From the NCBI GenBank assembly GCA_019912385.1, contig JAIOIW010000030.1:51083-115082 (forward strand): 64,000 nt of DNA. The letters run 5' to 3'. The notes under the pieces are model-generated. The model was not told the origin of the DNA. It saw nothing but the letters and a program-made list of their open reading frames with translations, and searched no databases. The number at the start of each line of letters is the position of its first letter. The first letter of the stretch is position 1. Both the position numbers and the translations under genes were made by a program. The stretch comes from Notoacmeibacter sp. (GTDB lineage Bacteria; Pseudomonadota; Alphaproteobacteria; Rhizobiales; Rhizobiaceae). This document shows positions 1 to 7,844 of this stretch, in pieces.

Positions 1-89
1 AGATATCGCCCCCGACCGCTGACGAGACGCTGATCCTCCTTTCGACCGAGCGGCTTGCCGATATAGTGGAACGGTCCGGTCTCGCTCAC
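1..89 (-). CDS. Molybdopterin-binding large subunit of a xanthine dehydrogenase/CO dehydrogenase-family hydroxylase (N-terminal fragment)
   Basis: Only the first 29 codons lie inside the window; the gene runs off the left edge. The visible N-terminus includes GKPLGRKEDQRLVSGRGRY, the opening typical of CoxL/XdhB-type large subunits, which bind the molybdenum-molybdopterin cofactor and hydroxylate aldehydes or N-heterocycles. A GTG start at 87-89 overlaps the stop of the 2Fe-2S subunit gene by four bases (GTGA), so the two are probably translationally coupled. The assignment rests on this short N-terminus plus the two neighbouring subunits. The substrate cannot be told from here. Confidence 0.8.
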   Translation of the reverse strand, partial: MSETGPFHYIGKPLGRKEDQRLVSGRGRY

Positions 90-568
90 AGCCGCGCCTC
101 CCTCATGGTTGCAGCTGCCTTGAGCACGGCGGCGACGATGTTCTGGTATCCGGTGCATCGGCAGAGATTGCCTGAAAGCACATCCCGCACCTCCTCCTCG
201 GTCGGATCAGGCACGTCGCGCAGGAATGCCTCGAACGTCATCACTATGCCCGGCGTGCAGAACCCGCACTGCAGCCCGTGCTCTTCGTGCAGCGCTCGTT
301 GCAGCGGGCTCAACTGTGCCTCTCCGACCGCTTCGATCGTCGTTATCTCGTGCCCCTCCATCTGGACGGCGTAGGTCAGGCACGCCCTCGCGGGCTTGTC
401 GTCGATCAGCACGGTACAGGCGCCGCATACGCCATGTTCGCAACCCACATGGGTTCCTGTGAGGTTGAAGTCTTCCCGCAGAACGTCGCACAGCAAGCGA
501 CGCGGCTCCGCAACGGTCTCCCGCGTCTGGCCGTTGACCGTCAGCGAAATCATCCGCGCCTCGCTCAC
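86..568 (-). CDS. 2Fe-2S iron-sulfur subunit of a molybdenum hydroxylase (CoxS/XdhC-like)
   Basis: A 160-residue small subunit that passes electrons between the molybdenum centre and FAD. The N-terminal plant-type ferredoxin domain carries CEHGVCGAC with Cys43, 48, 51 and a fourth Cys63. The C-terminal helical 2Fe-2S domain carries CGFC (101/104) and CRC (136/138) followed by TGYQNI, the standard CoxS layout at the usual length. It overlaps the FAD-subunit gene by four bases (ATGA, 565-568) and the large-subunit start by four bases. The order here is medium-small-large. The protein is cytoplasmic with no signal peptide, so substrate must first be imported. Confidence 0.95.
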   Translation of the reverse strand: MSEARMISLTVNGQTRETVAEPRRLLCDVLREDFNLTGTHVGCEHGVCGACTVLIDDKPARACLTYAVQMEGHEITTIEAVGEAQLSPLQRALHEEHGLQCGFCTPGIVMTFEAFLRDVPDPTEEEVRDVLSGNLCRCTGYQNIVAAVLKAAATMREARL

Positions 569-1443
569 GATGCCACCCCCCGCGTCCGTTCCAGCGCTTC
601 GTGCAGCGCTTGTCGTGCAAGTTCAGCCGCCAGCTTTCTGCGGTATTCCGCCGGGATCGTCGCACCGTCGTCCGGATTGATCCTGTCGGCGACGAAGGCG
701 GCCATGTCGGAGACCCGGGATTCTGTCGGAATCTCGCCCTTGATCGCCGCACCGGAAAGATCGATGCGCAGCGGCACGGAATCGACGCCGCCGACCGCAA
801 TGTCGACAGTCGCAAACCGGCCGTCTCCATCGAGGGAGAGCGTGGTGGCGACCGCGACAATGGCGAAGTCGCCGCGCCGGCGGCTGAAGAGCCGGAAGCC
901 CCATCCGGTAGTGGCAGCGAGCACCGGGAACCTCACTGCGGTCAGCATTTCGCCATGCCTCAGATCCACGGTCATGACCGCCTGGAAGAATTCGGATGCG
1001 GAAACCTCCCTTGTCCCGGCCATTCCGCTCACGATGATTTCTGCATTGCATAGCGTTGCGATGAGCGGGATCTGAGCCGCCGGATCGGCGTGTACCAGGC
1101 TGCCGCCGATCGTGCCGCGCTGGCGTATCGGATAGTGGCCGATCGTTGCCGCGGCGGCCGCCAGAAGCGGATGCGCCCGGCGGACCTCGGGCGCGGTGGC
1201 AATCCGGATGTGCCGCGTCATTGCGCCGATTTCCAGCACTTCGCCGGAGGCGCGAAGGAAGTCCAATTCCACCAGATCGTTGAGATCAACGAGATGTTCG
1301 GGGCGCGCCAGCCTCATGTTCAGCATCGGACCGAGGCTTTGGCCGCCGGCGATCGGCTTGGCGGACGCGCCATAACGCGCCAGAAGGCCGATCGCGGCCT
1401 CCACGGTTTGCGGCCGATGGTAGTTGAAGGATGCCGGCTTCAT
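565..1443 (-). CDS. FAD-binding subunit of a molybdenum hydroxylase (CoxM-like)
   Basis: A 292-residue FAD-binding protein of the CO dehydrogenase medium-subunit family. The two FAD-contacting loops are visible: AGGQSLGP near residues 32-39 and TIGGSLVHADPAAQ near residue 115. It relays electrons from the 2Fe-2S subunit to an acceptor. The gene starts only four bases after the stop of the ABC ATPase gene, which suggests the hydroxylase is cotranscribed with the transporter. The reaction class is secure; whether the substrate is an aldehyde, a purine-like ring or something else is not visible. Confidence 0.93.
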   Translation of the reverse strand: MKPASFNYHRPQTVEAAIGLLARYGASAKPIAGGQSLGPMLNMRLARPEHLVDLNDLVELDFLRASGEVLEIGAMTRHIRIATAPEVRRAHPLLAAAAATIGHYPIRQRGTIGGSLVHADPAAQIPLIATLCNAEIIVSGMAGTREVSASEFFQAVMTVDLRHGEMLTAVRFPVLAATTGWGFRLFSRRRGDFAIVAVATTLSLDGDGRFATVDIAVGGVDSVPLRIDLSGAAIKGEIPTESRVSDMAAFVADRINPDDGATIPAEYRRKLAAELARQALHEALERTRGVAS

Positions 1444-1447
1444 TACC

Positions 1448-2545
1448 CTACCCGATCAGGCTGGTCTCGGTCTCGGCATCAAAAACGTGCAGCCGGCCGG
1501 AGTTGGCGGACAGCCTGATCTTGTCGCCGTAGTCGTGACGAAGGTCCTTGTTGACGCGGAAGAACAGTTCCTCGCCTTCAACCCGGAGGCCCAGGAACTG
1601 GTCCGAGCCGACAGGCAAAACGGACGTCACAGTCCCCGCGATCATTTCGCCTTTTGCGGGCTCGGAGCGCTCGTCGACATCCTCGGCCCGGATTCCCAGC
1701 TTGACCCGGCGCCCACCGAACGATCTCAGCGACTGCCCTCGGTCGGAGCCAACCTCCAGGCGCAGGTCGCCGCGTGCAAAGTGGACTGTCTCGCCGTCGA
1801 CGGCCAGTTCGCCTTCCAGGTAGTTGATCGGCGGATTGCCCAGGAAAGAGGCGACGAACATGTTTGCCGGGTGTTCGTAGATCTCGTCCGGCGTACCGAT
1901 CTGCTGGACCACGCCGTCGCGCATCACCACGATCCGGTCAGCAAGGGTCAGGGCTTCCGCCTGGTCGTGTGTGACGTAGACGAATGTCGTCTGCATCGAG
2001 CGGTGCAGTTCCTTGATCTCGGCGCGCATCGAGATCCGGAGCGCGGCATCAAGGTTCGACAGTGGTTCGTCCATCAGGAAGACCGCGGGCTGGCGCACCA
2101 TCGCGCGTCCGAGCGCAACACGCTGACGCTGGCCGCCCGAGAGCTGGCTTGGCTTCCTCTCAAGCAGGTGGGTGATTTCCAGTCGCTGCGCAGCGTCTTT
2201 CACGCGCCGGTCGATCTCTTCCTTGGGGTGCTTGCGCATCACAAGTCCGAAAGCGATGTTTTCGTACACTGTCTTGTGCGGGTAGAGCGCGTAGCTCTGG
2301 AACACCATGGCAACGTCACGATGATGCGGCGGTGTGAAGTTCACGCGCTCTTCGTCGAAATACAGGTCGCCGTCGGTGATTTCCTCCAGGCCGGCGATCA
2401 TGTTGAGGGTCGTGGACTTGCCGCAGCCCGACGGGCCGAGCAGAACAACGAACTCCCGGTCCTTGATTTCGAGATTGAGTTTTTCCAGTGCGACGAAACC
2501 GTTCGGGTAGCGCTTCGTTGCGTTTTCGAAAAGGATGCGGGCCAC
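1448..2545 (-). CDS. CUT1-type ABC transporter ATP-binding protein (UgpC/MalK-like)
   Basis: A 365-residue ATPase that powers uptake through the two permeases encoded just upstream. Walker A is GPSGCGKST (37-45), the signature is LSGGQ (135-139), Walker B is VFLMDE (155-160), and His193 sits in VTHDQ. The roughly 120 residues after the nucleotide-binding domain fit the TOBE regulatory domain of sugar-type importers. The gene lies 14 bases after the second permease gene. The family imports di- and oligosaccharides, polyols or glycerol phosphate, but subfamily membership alone does not give the substrate. The downstream hydroxylase hints at an unusual one. Confidence 0.95.
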   Translation of the reverse strand: MARILFENATKRYPNGFVALEKLNLEIKDREFVVLLGPSGCGKSTTLNMIAGLEEITDGDLYFDEERVNFTPPHHRDVAMVFQSYALYPHKTVYENIAFGLVMRKHPKEEIDRRVKDAAQRLEITHLLERKPSQLSGGQRQRVALGRAMVRQPAVFLMDEPLSNLDAALRISMRAEIKELHRSMQTTFVYVTHDQAEALTLADRIVVMRDGVVQQIGTPDEIYEHPANMFVASFLGNPPINYLEGELAVDGETVHFARGDLRLEVGSDRGQSLRSFGGRRVKLGIRAEDVDERSEPAKGEMIAGTVTSVLPVGSDQFLGLRVEGEELFFRVNKDLRHDYGDKIRLSANSGRLHVFDAETETSLIG

Positions 2546-2559
2546 GCGCGGACTCCCTG

Positions 2560-3540
2560 TTAACCCTTGACCGCGCCGGCCGTCAGGCCGGAGACGATGT
2601 AACGTTCAAAGACAATTGCGATGATCACCGGCGGCACGATTGCGAGCAGTCCGGCTGCGTTGATGAATGAGAAGCTGATCGTGAAGTCGGATGTGAACGA
2701 CGCCAGCACGATCGGCAGCGTCTGCGACTGTGCCGTCTGCGTGAACATCAGCGCCAGGAGAAACTCGTTCCAGCTTGTCAGGAAGGCAAACAGGATCACA
2801 GCGACCAGCGAGGGAAGTGAAAGTGGCAGGAACACCTTGGTCAGAGTCTGCAGGCGCGAGCAGCCATCGACGCGTGCCGCCTTGTCCAGTTCGTCCGGAA
2901 GACCCTCGAAATACTGGATCAGGATGAACACCGTGAACGGCACCGTGATCGCCAGATAGGTGATGACGAGCGACATGATGTTATCGAGCAGACCAAGGTT
3001 CTTGATGACGAGGAAGAATGGCACCACGAGCGCGATGTCCGGAATGACGCGCGTCATCAGGATAAAATAGACGGAGCCGCTGCGTCCCCAGAACCGGATC
3101 TTCGCCATCGCATAGGCCGCCGGTATTCCCACCAGCAGGTTGAAGATGACGACCAGCGTTGCCACGGCAAGACTGTTGCGCATCGCCGGCAACAGATTGC
3201 GTGCCGTCGATGGAATGTAGTTGCCGGAGGATGGGTCCTGCGTGCTGCGGGTTTCGTAGGTGACCGTCTCATCCGCGCTCGCGCTGAAGATCGCCTGGAA
3301 GTTCTTCAGGGTCGGTTGTTCGGGAATCCAGTGCGGGGGAACCGAAACAATCTCGGCCTCCGTCTGGAATGACGACGAGACAAGCCAGGTGACCGGTGCA
3401 AGCACCACCAGCAGGACGGCCAGCGAGCCGAACAGGATGACGCCGCGGTGGAGCCATCCAAGGATTTTCGCCTGCCGCTCGTAATTGATGCTGCGCGCCC
3501 GGACAGGCTTCACGACAGAGGGTTCTTGACTGCTTTGCAT
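2560..3540 (-). CDS. ABC transporter permease, MalG/UgpE type
   Basis: A 326-residue inner-membrane permease with several hydrophobic helices and the cytoplasmic EAA loop DELDKAARVDGCSRLQ, which docks the ATPase. I place the start at the ATG at 3538-3540 (MQSSQEP...). An upstream in-frame extension would run into the preceding permease gene and encodes low-quality sequence. The periplasmic stretch between the first two helices, about 80 residues, is longer than in many MalG homologues. It pairs with the MalF-type permease that ends one base upstream. Confidence 0.92.
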   Translation of the reverse strand: MQSSQEPSVVKPVRARSINYERQAKILGWLHRGVILFGSLAVLLVVLAPVTWLVSSSFQTEAEIVSVPPHWIPEQPTLKNFQAIFSASADETVTYETRSTQDPSSGNYIPSTARNLLPAMRNSLAVATLVVIFNLLVGIPAAYAMAKIRFWGRSGSVYFILMTRVIPDIALVVPFFLVIKNLGLLDNIMSLVITYLAITVPFTVFILIQYFEGLPDELDKAARVDGCSRLQTLTKVFLPLSLPSLVAVILFAFLTSWNEFLLALMFTQTAQSQTLPIVLASFTSDFTISFSFINAAGLLAIVPPVIIAIVFERYIVSGLTAGAVKG

Positions 3541-3541
3541 G

Positions 3542-4462
3542 TCAGACGCTCCTGCCGAGAGTCCGGATGATGAAATAGGCGAGCGCAAAGGTGACCAGCG
3601 CCAGCAGGTAGGACATCGCCGCCCCTGATCCGAATGAAAGATTGCGGAATGTCTCGACGTAGATCTCCCAGGAAAGCACATGCGATGCCGTGCCCGGACC
3701 GCCCTCGGTGAGGATGAAGAACAGGTCGAAGTGACGGATGGCCATCATGGTCTCGTAGATGATCACCAGCATGAATCCGGTCCGCATCGAAGGCAGCGTG
3801 ATATGGAAGAAACGCTGCATGAGTGGAGCGCCGTCCACCCGGGCAGCCTGGTAGAGGTCCTGCGGAATGGACTTCAGCGACACCAGGAGAAGAATTGTGG
3901 CAAGCGGCACCTCTTTCCACACGAAGGCATTGGCGATCAAAGGCAACGTCTTCTTCTGGTCGCCAAGCCAGACCATGTATTTGTCGATGAAATCGAGCTG
4001 GTACAGCAAGCCGTTGAGCGCGCCGTAACCGGAATCGTAGATCCATTTCCACATCAATGCGTCGGCTACATAAGGTATGGCCCAAGGGATCAGCAGAACC
4101 GTGCTGACCAGGCGCCGCCCCCGGAATGTCTCGTTCAACAGGAGCGCCACCAGGAGGGCCAGTACGGTGATCGCAGTGACAGACATCAACGTGAAGCTGA
4201 CGGTGCGCAGCACGGCGGTCCAGAACAGCTCGTCGCGAAAAAGATCGAGATAGTTGTCGAACCAGACGAATGGCGTGCGGTTCGGGCGCGTGAGCTTGAT
4301 GCTGAAGAAACTGAGATAGAACGAGTATGCGATCGGAAAGACCGCCACCAGGCCTAGTACCGACATCACCGGTGCAATGAACAGCAGCGCCGTGCGTTCT
4401 TCGTAGTTGAAGTGCCGGCGCAAGCTTACGGCCATACTGCTGCCTGCCGGTTTCGATCTCAT
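3542..4462 (-). CDS. ABC transporter permease, MalF/UgpA type
   Basis: A 306-residue permease with a hydrophobic first helix after NYEERTALLFIAP and the EAA loop QDLYQAARVDGAPLMQ near residue 215. These are the marks of the MalF/UgpA half of CUT1 importers. It forms the membrane channel with the neighbouring MalG-type permease and receives substrate from the Tat-exported binding protein encoded upstream. About 200 bases separate it from the binding-protein gene, a usual place for an mRNA processing or stabilising hairpin. Confidence 0.93.
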   Translation of the reverse strand: MRSKPAGSSMAVSLRRHFNYEERTALLFIAPVMSVLGLVAVFPIAYSFYLSFFSIKLTRPNRTPFVWFDNYLDLFRDELFWTAVLRTVSFTLMSVTAITVLALLVALLLNETFRGRRLVSTVLLIPWAIPYVADALMWKWIYDSGYGALNGLLYQLDFIDKYMVWLGDQKKTLPLIANAFVWKEVPLATILLLVSLKSIPQDLYQAARVDGAPLMQRFFHITLPSMRTGFMLVIIYETMMAIRHFDLFFILTEGGPGTASHVLSWEIYVETFRNLSFGSGAAMSYLLALVTFALAYFIIRTLGRSV

Positions 4463-4496
4463 CTTGCCGGAACTCCCTTCGCTTCCTCACTGAATG

Positions 4497-4519
4497 CCTG
4501 CCGCGCGCTGCGCGACAGG
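4497..4519 (-). other. Inverted repeat between binding-protein and permease genes
   Basis: CCTGCCGCGC and GCGCGACAGG can pair across a very short loop in the gap between the substrate-binding-protein stop and the first permease start. No T-tract follows on either strand. It is more likely an intercistronic hairpin that protects the abundant binding-protein message than a terminator. This is a visual call from pairing alone. Confidence 0.35.
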
Positions 4520-4667
4520 CGGCGTCATGCCGCAACCGGATGCCGGCTTTGTTCGGCAGGAACGGAAGCGCGCTACGCGACCACCTCGCACGTGCGGACT
4601 TGCGGATCGCGCTTCAACTGAAATCGGGCGCCCGAGCAGGAACGGGATCGTAGCGCCTGTTCTTTTT

Positions 4668-5996
4668 TCAGGACTCCGACTTCAGTTCGTCCCATTCCTC
4701 ACCTGACTTCCTGAGGGCATCCGCGGGCGAAATGTTGCCCAGGATAGCCGACTGCCAGGCAGCGCCATTGGTCTCGCTCCAGTCGCCGAACCACGGGGTG
4801 ACCACGTCCTTCTTGCGGGCTAGCGCCTGCTGCTGCTGGATGACCTCGACATCGGCATAGGAGTTGTACTTCTCGCGGATTGCCGGATCCTCGAACAGCG
4901 GTTTCACGCCGAAGCCGGCCCCGATATCGAGAAACAGCAGCTTCTGGAATGTGTAGGCACCGTTCGACTTGCCGCCGAACCACTCGATCAGCTTCGCGGC
5001 GTTGTCCGCGCGCGCCTTGTCTGCTGCGGCTTGGGCGGACATGCCGTGGAAGCGCATCCAGCCCACCGTGGCATGGGAACCATCGGCGCCCATGGGCATC
5101 AGCGCCTGCTTCGCGCGGCCGGCAATCTGCGACTGTGCCGGGTCGTTGAGCATGGCCAGGCGGTACTTCGGCAGGAGGGCAAAGGCATGGTTGCCGGATG
5201 CAAATGCCTTGAGGCCCGACAGTTCTCCCGTCTCGACGCAACCCGGCGAGACGATCTTGTGCTTGTTGACCGCATCCACGATCCACCGAAGCGCGGCCTG
5301 GGCGCCGAGCTTCTCGTCCTGCATGACCGAGTCGCCATTGTCGTCCGTGAAGCGCCCGCCCTGCGAGAAGACCATGGCCGACATGAATTCGATCAGCCAG
5401 CTTTCCTTGGCCATCGCAAGCATCATCGGGAAATCGGAAATTCCCTTCTCCTTCATGACGAGAGACTGCTCGACGACCTCGTCCCAACTGGACGGCGGCG
5501 CGGAGAAGCCGGCTTCCTGCAGTTTGTCGGCGTCATAGAGGAAGCCCATGAAATCGGTGTAGTAGGTCAGCCCGTACTGGCGTCCATTATACGTCATCGA
5601 GTCCGTACAGAAGGCCTCGGCGTCGCTGTTGTAGGCCATGAGTGATTCATATTCGTCGATCGGCGAAATCCAGCCGGCCTCGGCCCATTCCGGCAGCCAT
5701 GCGTCGGAAACCCACATCACGTCCATCGGCGCAGCGCCTACGAACTTCGTCACCATCGCGTCCCGATACTGGGCCCATGGCGAATTCGCATATTCTACGG
5801 TCAGACCGGTCGCCTGCTCAAAGGCGGCCGCATGGCTCTTCACCAGGTCGACCGCCGCCGACCACGTCTGGAAGTTGACGCCGCCGCCCGCTGCAAACGC
5901 CTTCACCGCCGGCATTGCGAATGCCGCCACCCCGGCCGCAGCCGAGGCTTTCAGAAATTCGCGCCTGCCTATCGCGCGACCGATACCGTTCTTCAT
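4668..5996 (-). CDS. Extracellular solute-binding protein of the CUT1 ABC transporter, Tat-exported
   Basis: A 442-residue periplasmic binding protein (family 1, MalE/UgpB-like). The N-terminus has a twin-arginine signal, GRREFLKASAAAG, then a hydrophobic stretch and an Ala-rich cleavage region, so it is probably exported folded. The mature part has the WMRFHGMS and PWFGDW segments expected of CUT1 binding proteins. It is first in the array binding protein-permease-permease-ATPase-hydroxylase. A 16-bp perfect palindrome about 100 bases upstream is the likely operator. Ligand unknown. Confidence 0.92.
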   Translation of the reverse strand: MKNGIGRAIGRREFLKASAAAGVAAFAMPAVKAFAAGGGVNFQTWSAAVDLVKSHAAAFEQATGLTVEYANSPWAQYRDAMVTKFVGAAPMDVMWVSDAWLPEWAEAGWISPIDEYESLMAYNSDAEAFCTDSMTYNGRQYGLTYYTDFMGFLYDADKLQEAGFSAPPSSWDEVVEQSLVMKEKGISDFPMMLAMAKESWLIEFMSAMVFSQGGRFTDDNGDSVMQDEKLGAQAALRWIVDAVNKHKIVSPGCVETGELSGLKAFASGNHAFALLPKYRLAMLNDPAQSQIAGRAKQALMPMGADGSHATVGWMRFHGMSAQAAADKARADNAAKLIEWFGGKSNGAYTFQKLLFLDIGAGFGVKPLFEDPAIREKYNSYADVEVIQQQQALARKKDVVTPWFGDWSETNGAAWQSAILGNISPADALRKSGEEWDELKSES

Positions 5997-6097
5997 CTGA
6001 CATCTCCCTTTTATCGCTCCCTCCCGGCGTCAGTCCGGCCGCGAGCTCGTCGGGACGTCCCGACCTCCACGATGAAACGGTAGCAGCGGTTTTGTTT

Positions 6098-6113
6098 GTC
6101 GTCAATTGACGAC
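6098..6113. promoter_or_regulatory. 16-bp palindrome, putative TetR operator upstream of the transporter operon
   Basis: GTCGTCAATTGACGAC is a perfect 16-bp palindrome 102 bases upstream of the binding-protein start codon. Its inner 14 bases recur exactly at 6948-6961 on the other side of the tetR gene. The size and symmetry suit a TetR-family dimer. Linking it to the adjacent regulator is an inference from position. Confidence 0.7.
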
Positions 6114-6162
6114 TTATGTCGCATGCGTAATTCCGACGGACAGGATGTCGGTGCCTGGACTC

Positions 6163-6858
6163 TCAGCGCTCTACGCGCTCGAACTGGGAGACGATTGAGT
6201 CGAAGCCGCTCAGGAAGACGCGAACGTGCATCGCCACTACCATGTCCTGCGGGATGACGTGGCTCGCGCGGTAGATGTGCCGCCGAATCGCGTAGTGGGA
6301 GATCGCGCCGTGGATGGTCCAGCCGACTTCGTGCACCGCCTCCTGCTCCATATCGAGCTTCATGCCGCGTTCGTGGGCGGTTTCCGCCACGATGGTCTCG
6401 GTCAGCTTCGTGATGATCGAGGAGATGTAGTTCGGCGCCATGTCGGCTTCCGCAAGTGAGGAGTAGAGAAACAGCCTCAGCCAGCGCCTTCCAAGAACGG
6501 CGTCAAGATAATCGTTGTAGAACTTGGTGAGCCGGTCATGCATCGGACGGTTCCGGTCGCTCAGTTCCGCGAACCACACGGCCTGGAATGGACCGACGAT
6601 TGCGGTGTCGTACACCTCGCGGAGAAGATCTTCCTTGGTCGGAAAGAACCGGTAGAGGAGCCGCTGCGAGATCCCGCATTCGGCAGCTAATGCGCGCGTC
6701 TGGGCGGTCAGGCCATACTCTGCGAAAAGCTCCGTGGCCTTTTTCAGGATCTGGGCCCGCCGTTCGGCATAGGGCATGCGCCTGACTTTTTTCCTTGACG
6801 CGGGCGACGGTTCTTCCCTGCCTAGCCTTCCGCGCAAACTCGTCGATTTTGCCTTCAC
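6163..6858 (-). CDS. TetR/AcrR-family transcriptional regulator
   Basis: A 231-residue regulator. After a basic N-terminal extension of about 27 residues comes a TetR helix-turn-helix: RRAQILKKATELFAEYGL, then ALAAECGISQRLLYRFFPTKEDLL. The remaining helical domain would bind an effector. The GTG start at 6856-6858 gives the long form; an internal ATG at 6777 (MPYAERR) would give a conventional N-terminus. The gene lies between two copies of TCGTCAATTGACGA, one before the ABC/hydroxylase operon and one before its own start, so autoregulated control of that operon is the simplest reading. Confidence 0.9.
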   Translation of the reverse strand: MKAKSTSLRGRLGREEPSPASRKKVRRMPYAERRAQILKKATELFAEYGLTAQTRALAAECGISQRLLYRFFPTKEDLLREVYDTAIVGPFQAVWFAELSDRNRPMHDRLTKFYNDYLDAVLGRRWLRLFLYSSLAEADMAPNYISSIITKLTETIVAETAHERGMKLDMEQEAVHEVGWTIHGAISHYAIRRHIYRASHVIPQDMVVAMHVRVFLSGFDSIVSQFERVER

Positions 6859-6947
6859 AGGTCACATTTCCCAAGTTGATTGCCGGTGCGATTCAACGTC
6901 GGGTGATACCATGAAATCGCTGGAAGCGATAATTCTTGCGCATATTA

Positions 6948-6961
6948 TCGTCAATTGACGA
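6948..6961. promoter_or_regulatory. 14-bp palindrome, second putative TetR operator
   Basis: TCGTCAATTGACGA lies in the divergent gap, 90 bases upstream of tetR and 79 bases upstream of the NIPSNAP gene. It is identical to the core of the palindrome at 6098-6113. Binding here could control both tetR and the NIPSNAP gene. Confidence 0.7.
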
Positions 6962-7039
6962 ATTAATGATCGCGAGTCATTGTCGCAAGCACGGCAAGGG
7001 TCTCCCCTCCGGAAGACCCGCAGATTGGAAGGTTCACAA

Positions 7040-7351
7040 ATGATCTTTGAGCAGCGTGTCTATCAGCTTGGCGCCGGACAGGCAGGCGAATTCCTGAAAG
7101 TGTATGAGGCCGAGGGGCTCCACATCATCACCAAATACGCAAGACTCGTCGGCTGCTGGACGACCGAGAGCGGGACGCTCAATTCAGTCGTCTTCATCTG
7201 GTCCTACGATGATTTCGGGCACCGGAGCGCTCAACGGGCAAAGCTGGGAGCCGATGCCGAATGGCAGGCATTCGTCCCGAAGATCCTGCCATTTCTCGTG
7301 CACCAGGAAAGCACCTTCCTGACGCCAACGGCCTTCTCCCCGCTCGCCTGA
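7040..7351 (+). CDS. NIPSNAP-family protein
   Basis: A 103-residue protein starting IFEQRVYQL and containing an IWSYDDFGHRSAQR segment. These are hallmarks of the NIPSNAP dimeric alpha-beta barrel family, often found beside catabolic genes but without a firm general function. The ATG at 7040 follows a GGAAGG ribosome site, which decides the start over in-frame upstream ATGs. It diverges from tetR and shares the putative operator at 6948-6961, so it probably belongs to the same regulon as the transporter and hydroxylase. Confidence 0.85.
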   Translation: MIFEQRVYQLGAGQAGEFLKVYEAEGLHIITKYARLVGCWTTESGTLNSVVFIWSYDDFGHRSAQRAKLGADAEWQAFVPKILPFLVHQESTFLTPTAFSPLA

Positions 7352-7689
7352 GGAAACGAGCGATGCCGGAATATGAAATCGGCGCGATCGGTGACCGGTT
7401 GGAGGCCGCGGTTCAAAGACGTTGCCGTGCCAGTCGGCATCGGGATCCACACCGAATCCCAGGTGCCCAATGAAGGCCGGTTCGTCTGCTTCCCACGTCA
7501 ATTCCGGCTGACCAGAATAGGTCTCGATGCGGTCACCAGGCGCTTCGAGCGTTTCACGCGCGGCGCAAAGCGCCTGTGTCAGCCGGCCCAGGTCTCGCGA
7601 GACGAGCGCGATCTCGGCTACGGCGACGATGCCCGCGCGCTCAGCCGCTTCGCCGCCGCGCGTGGCGACATCTATGGTGCGCTGCCGGT

Positions 7690-7788
7690 GCCGATTCTCT
7701 GTTTGCCGGCCTGGTGGGCGAGGAGGTGGGGCCGCGCCGCGAATTCATCGAGGACATCGCGCTGAGCGTGGCCAATCTGGACGTCTGA
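7690..7788 (+). pseudogene. Isolated 3'-end fragment of gyrB (DNA gyrase subunit B), 32 codons
   Basis: A 32-codon frame ending in TGA reads ADSLFAGLVGEEV followed by GPRREFIEDIALSVANLDV. This matches the extreme C-terminus of GyrB, where ADxLFxxLMGDxVxPRREFI and a final VANLDV/I are near-invariant. No other gyrB motif precedes it, and upstream in-frame codons look random, so it is a remnant of a lost or rearranged copy. The rest of the 7352-7844 gap shows no convincing gene; a minus-strand frame open across about 7184-7720 has no credible start or family. Confidence 0.75.
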
Positions 7789-7844
7789 CGCCGGTCCGCT
7801 TGCGGCCTCCGCTTCTGCCGAACGGCGCGACCATGCCTTCCTCG

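Noticed and set aside
7184..7720. Long open minus-strand frame opposite the NIPSNAP gene and its downstream gap, with protein-like sequence (for example PAFIGHLGFGVDPD).
   Set aside because: The only start codon comes late (TTG near 7501), its second half is antisense to the NIPSNAP gene, and I recognise no family. It is probably a chance frame in GC-rich DNA or a decayed gene.
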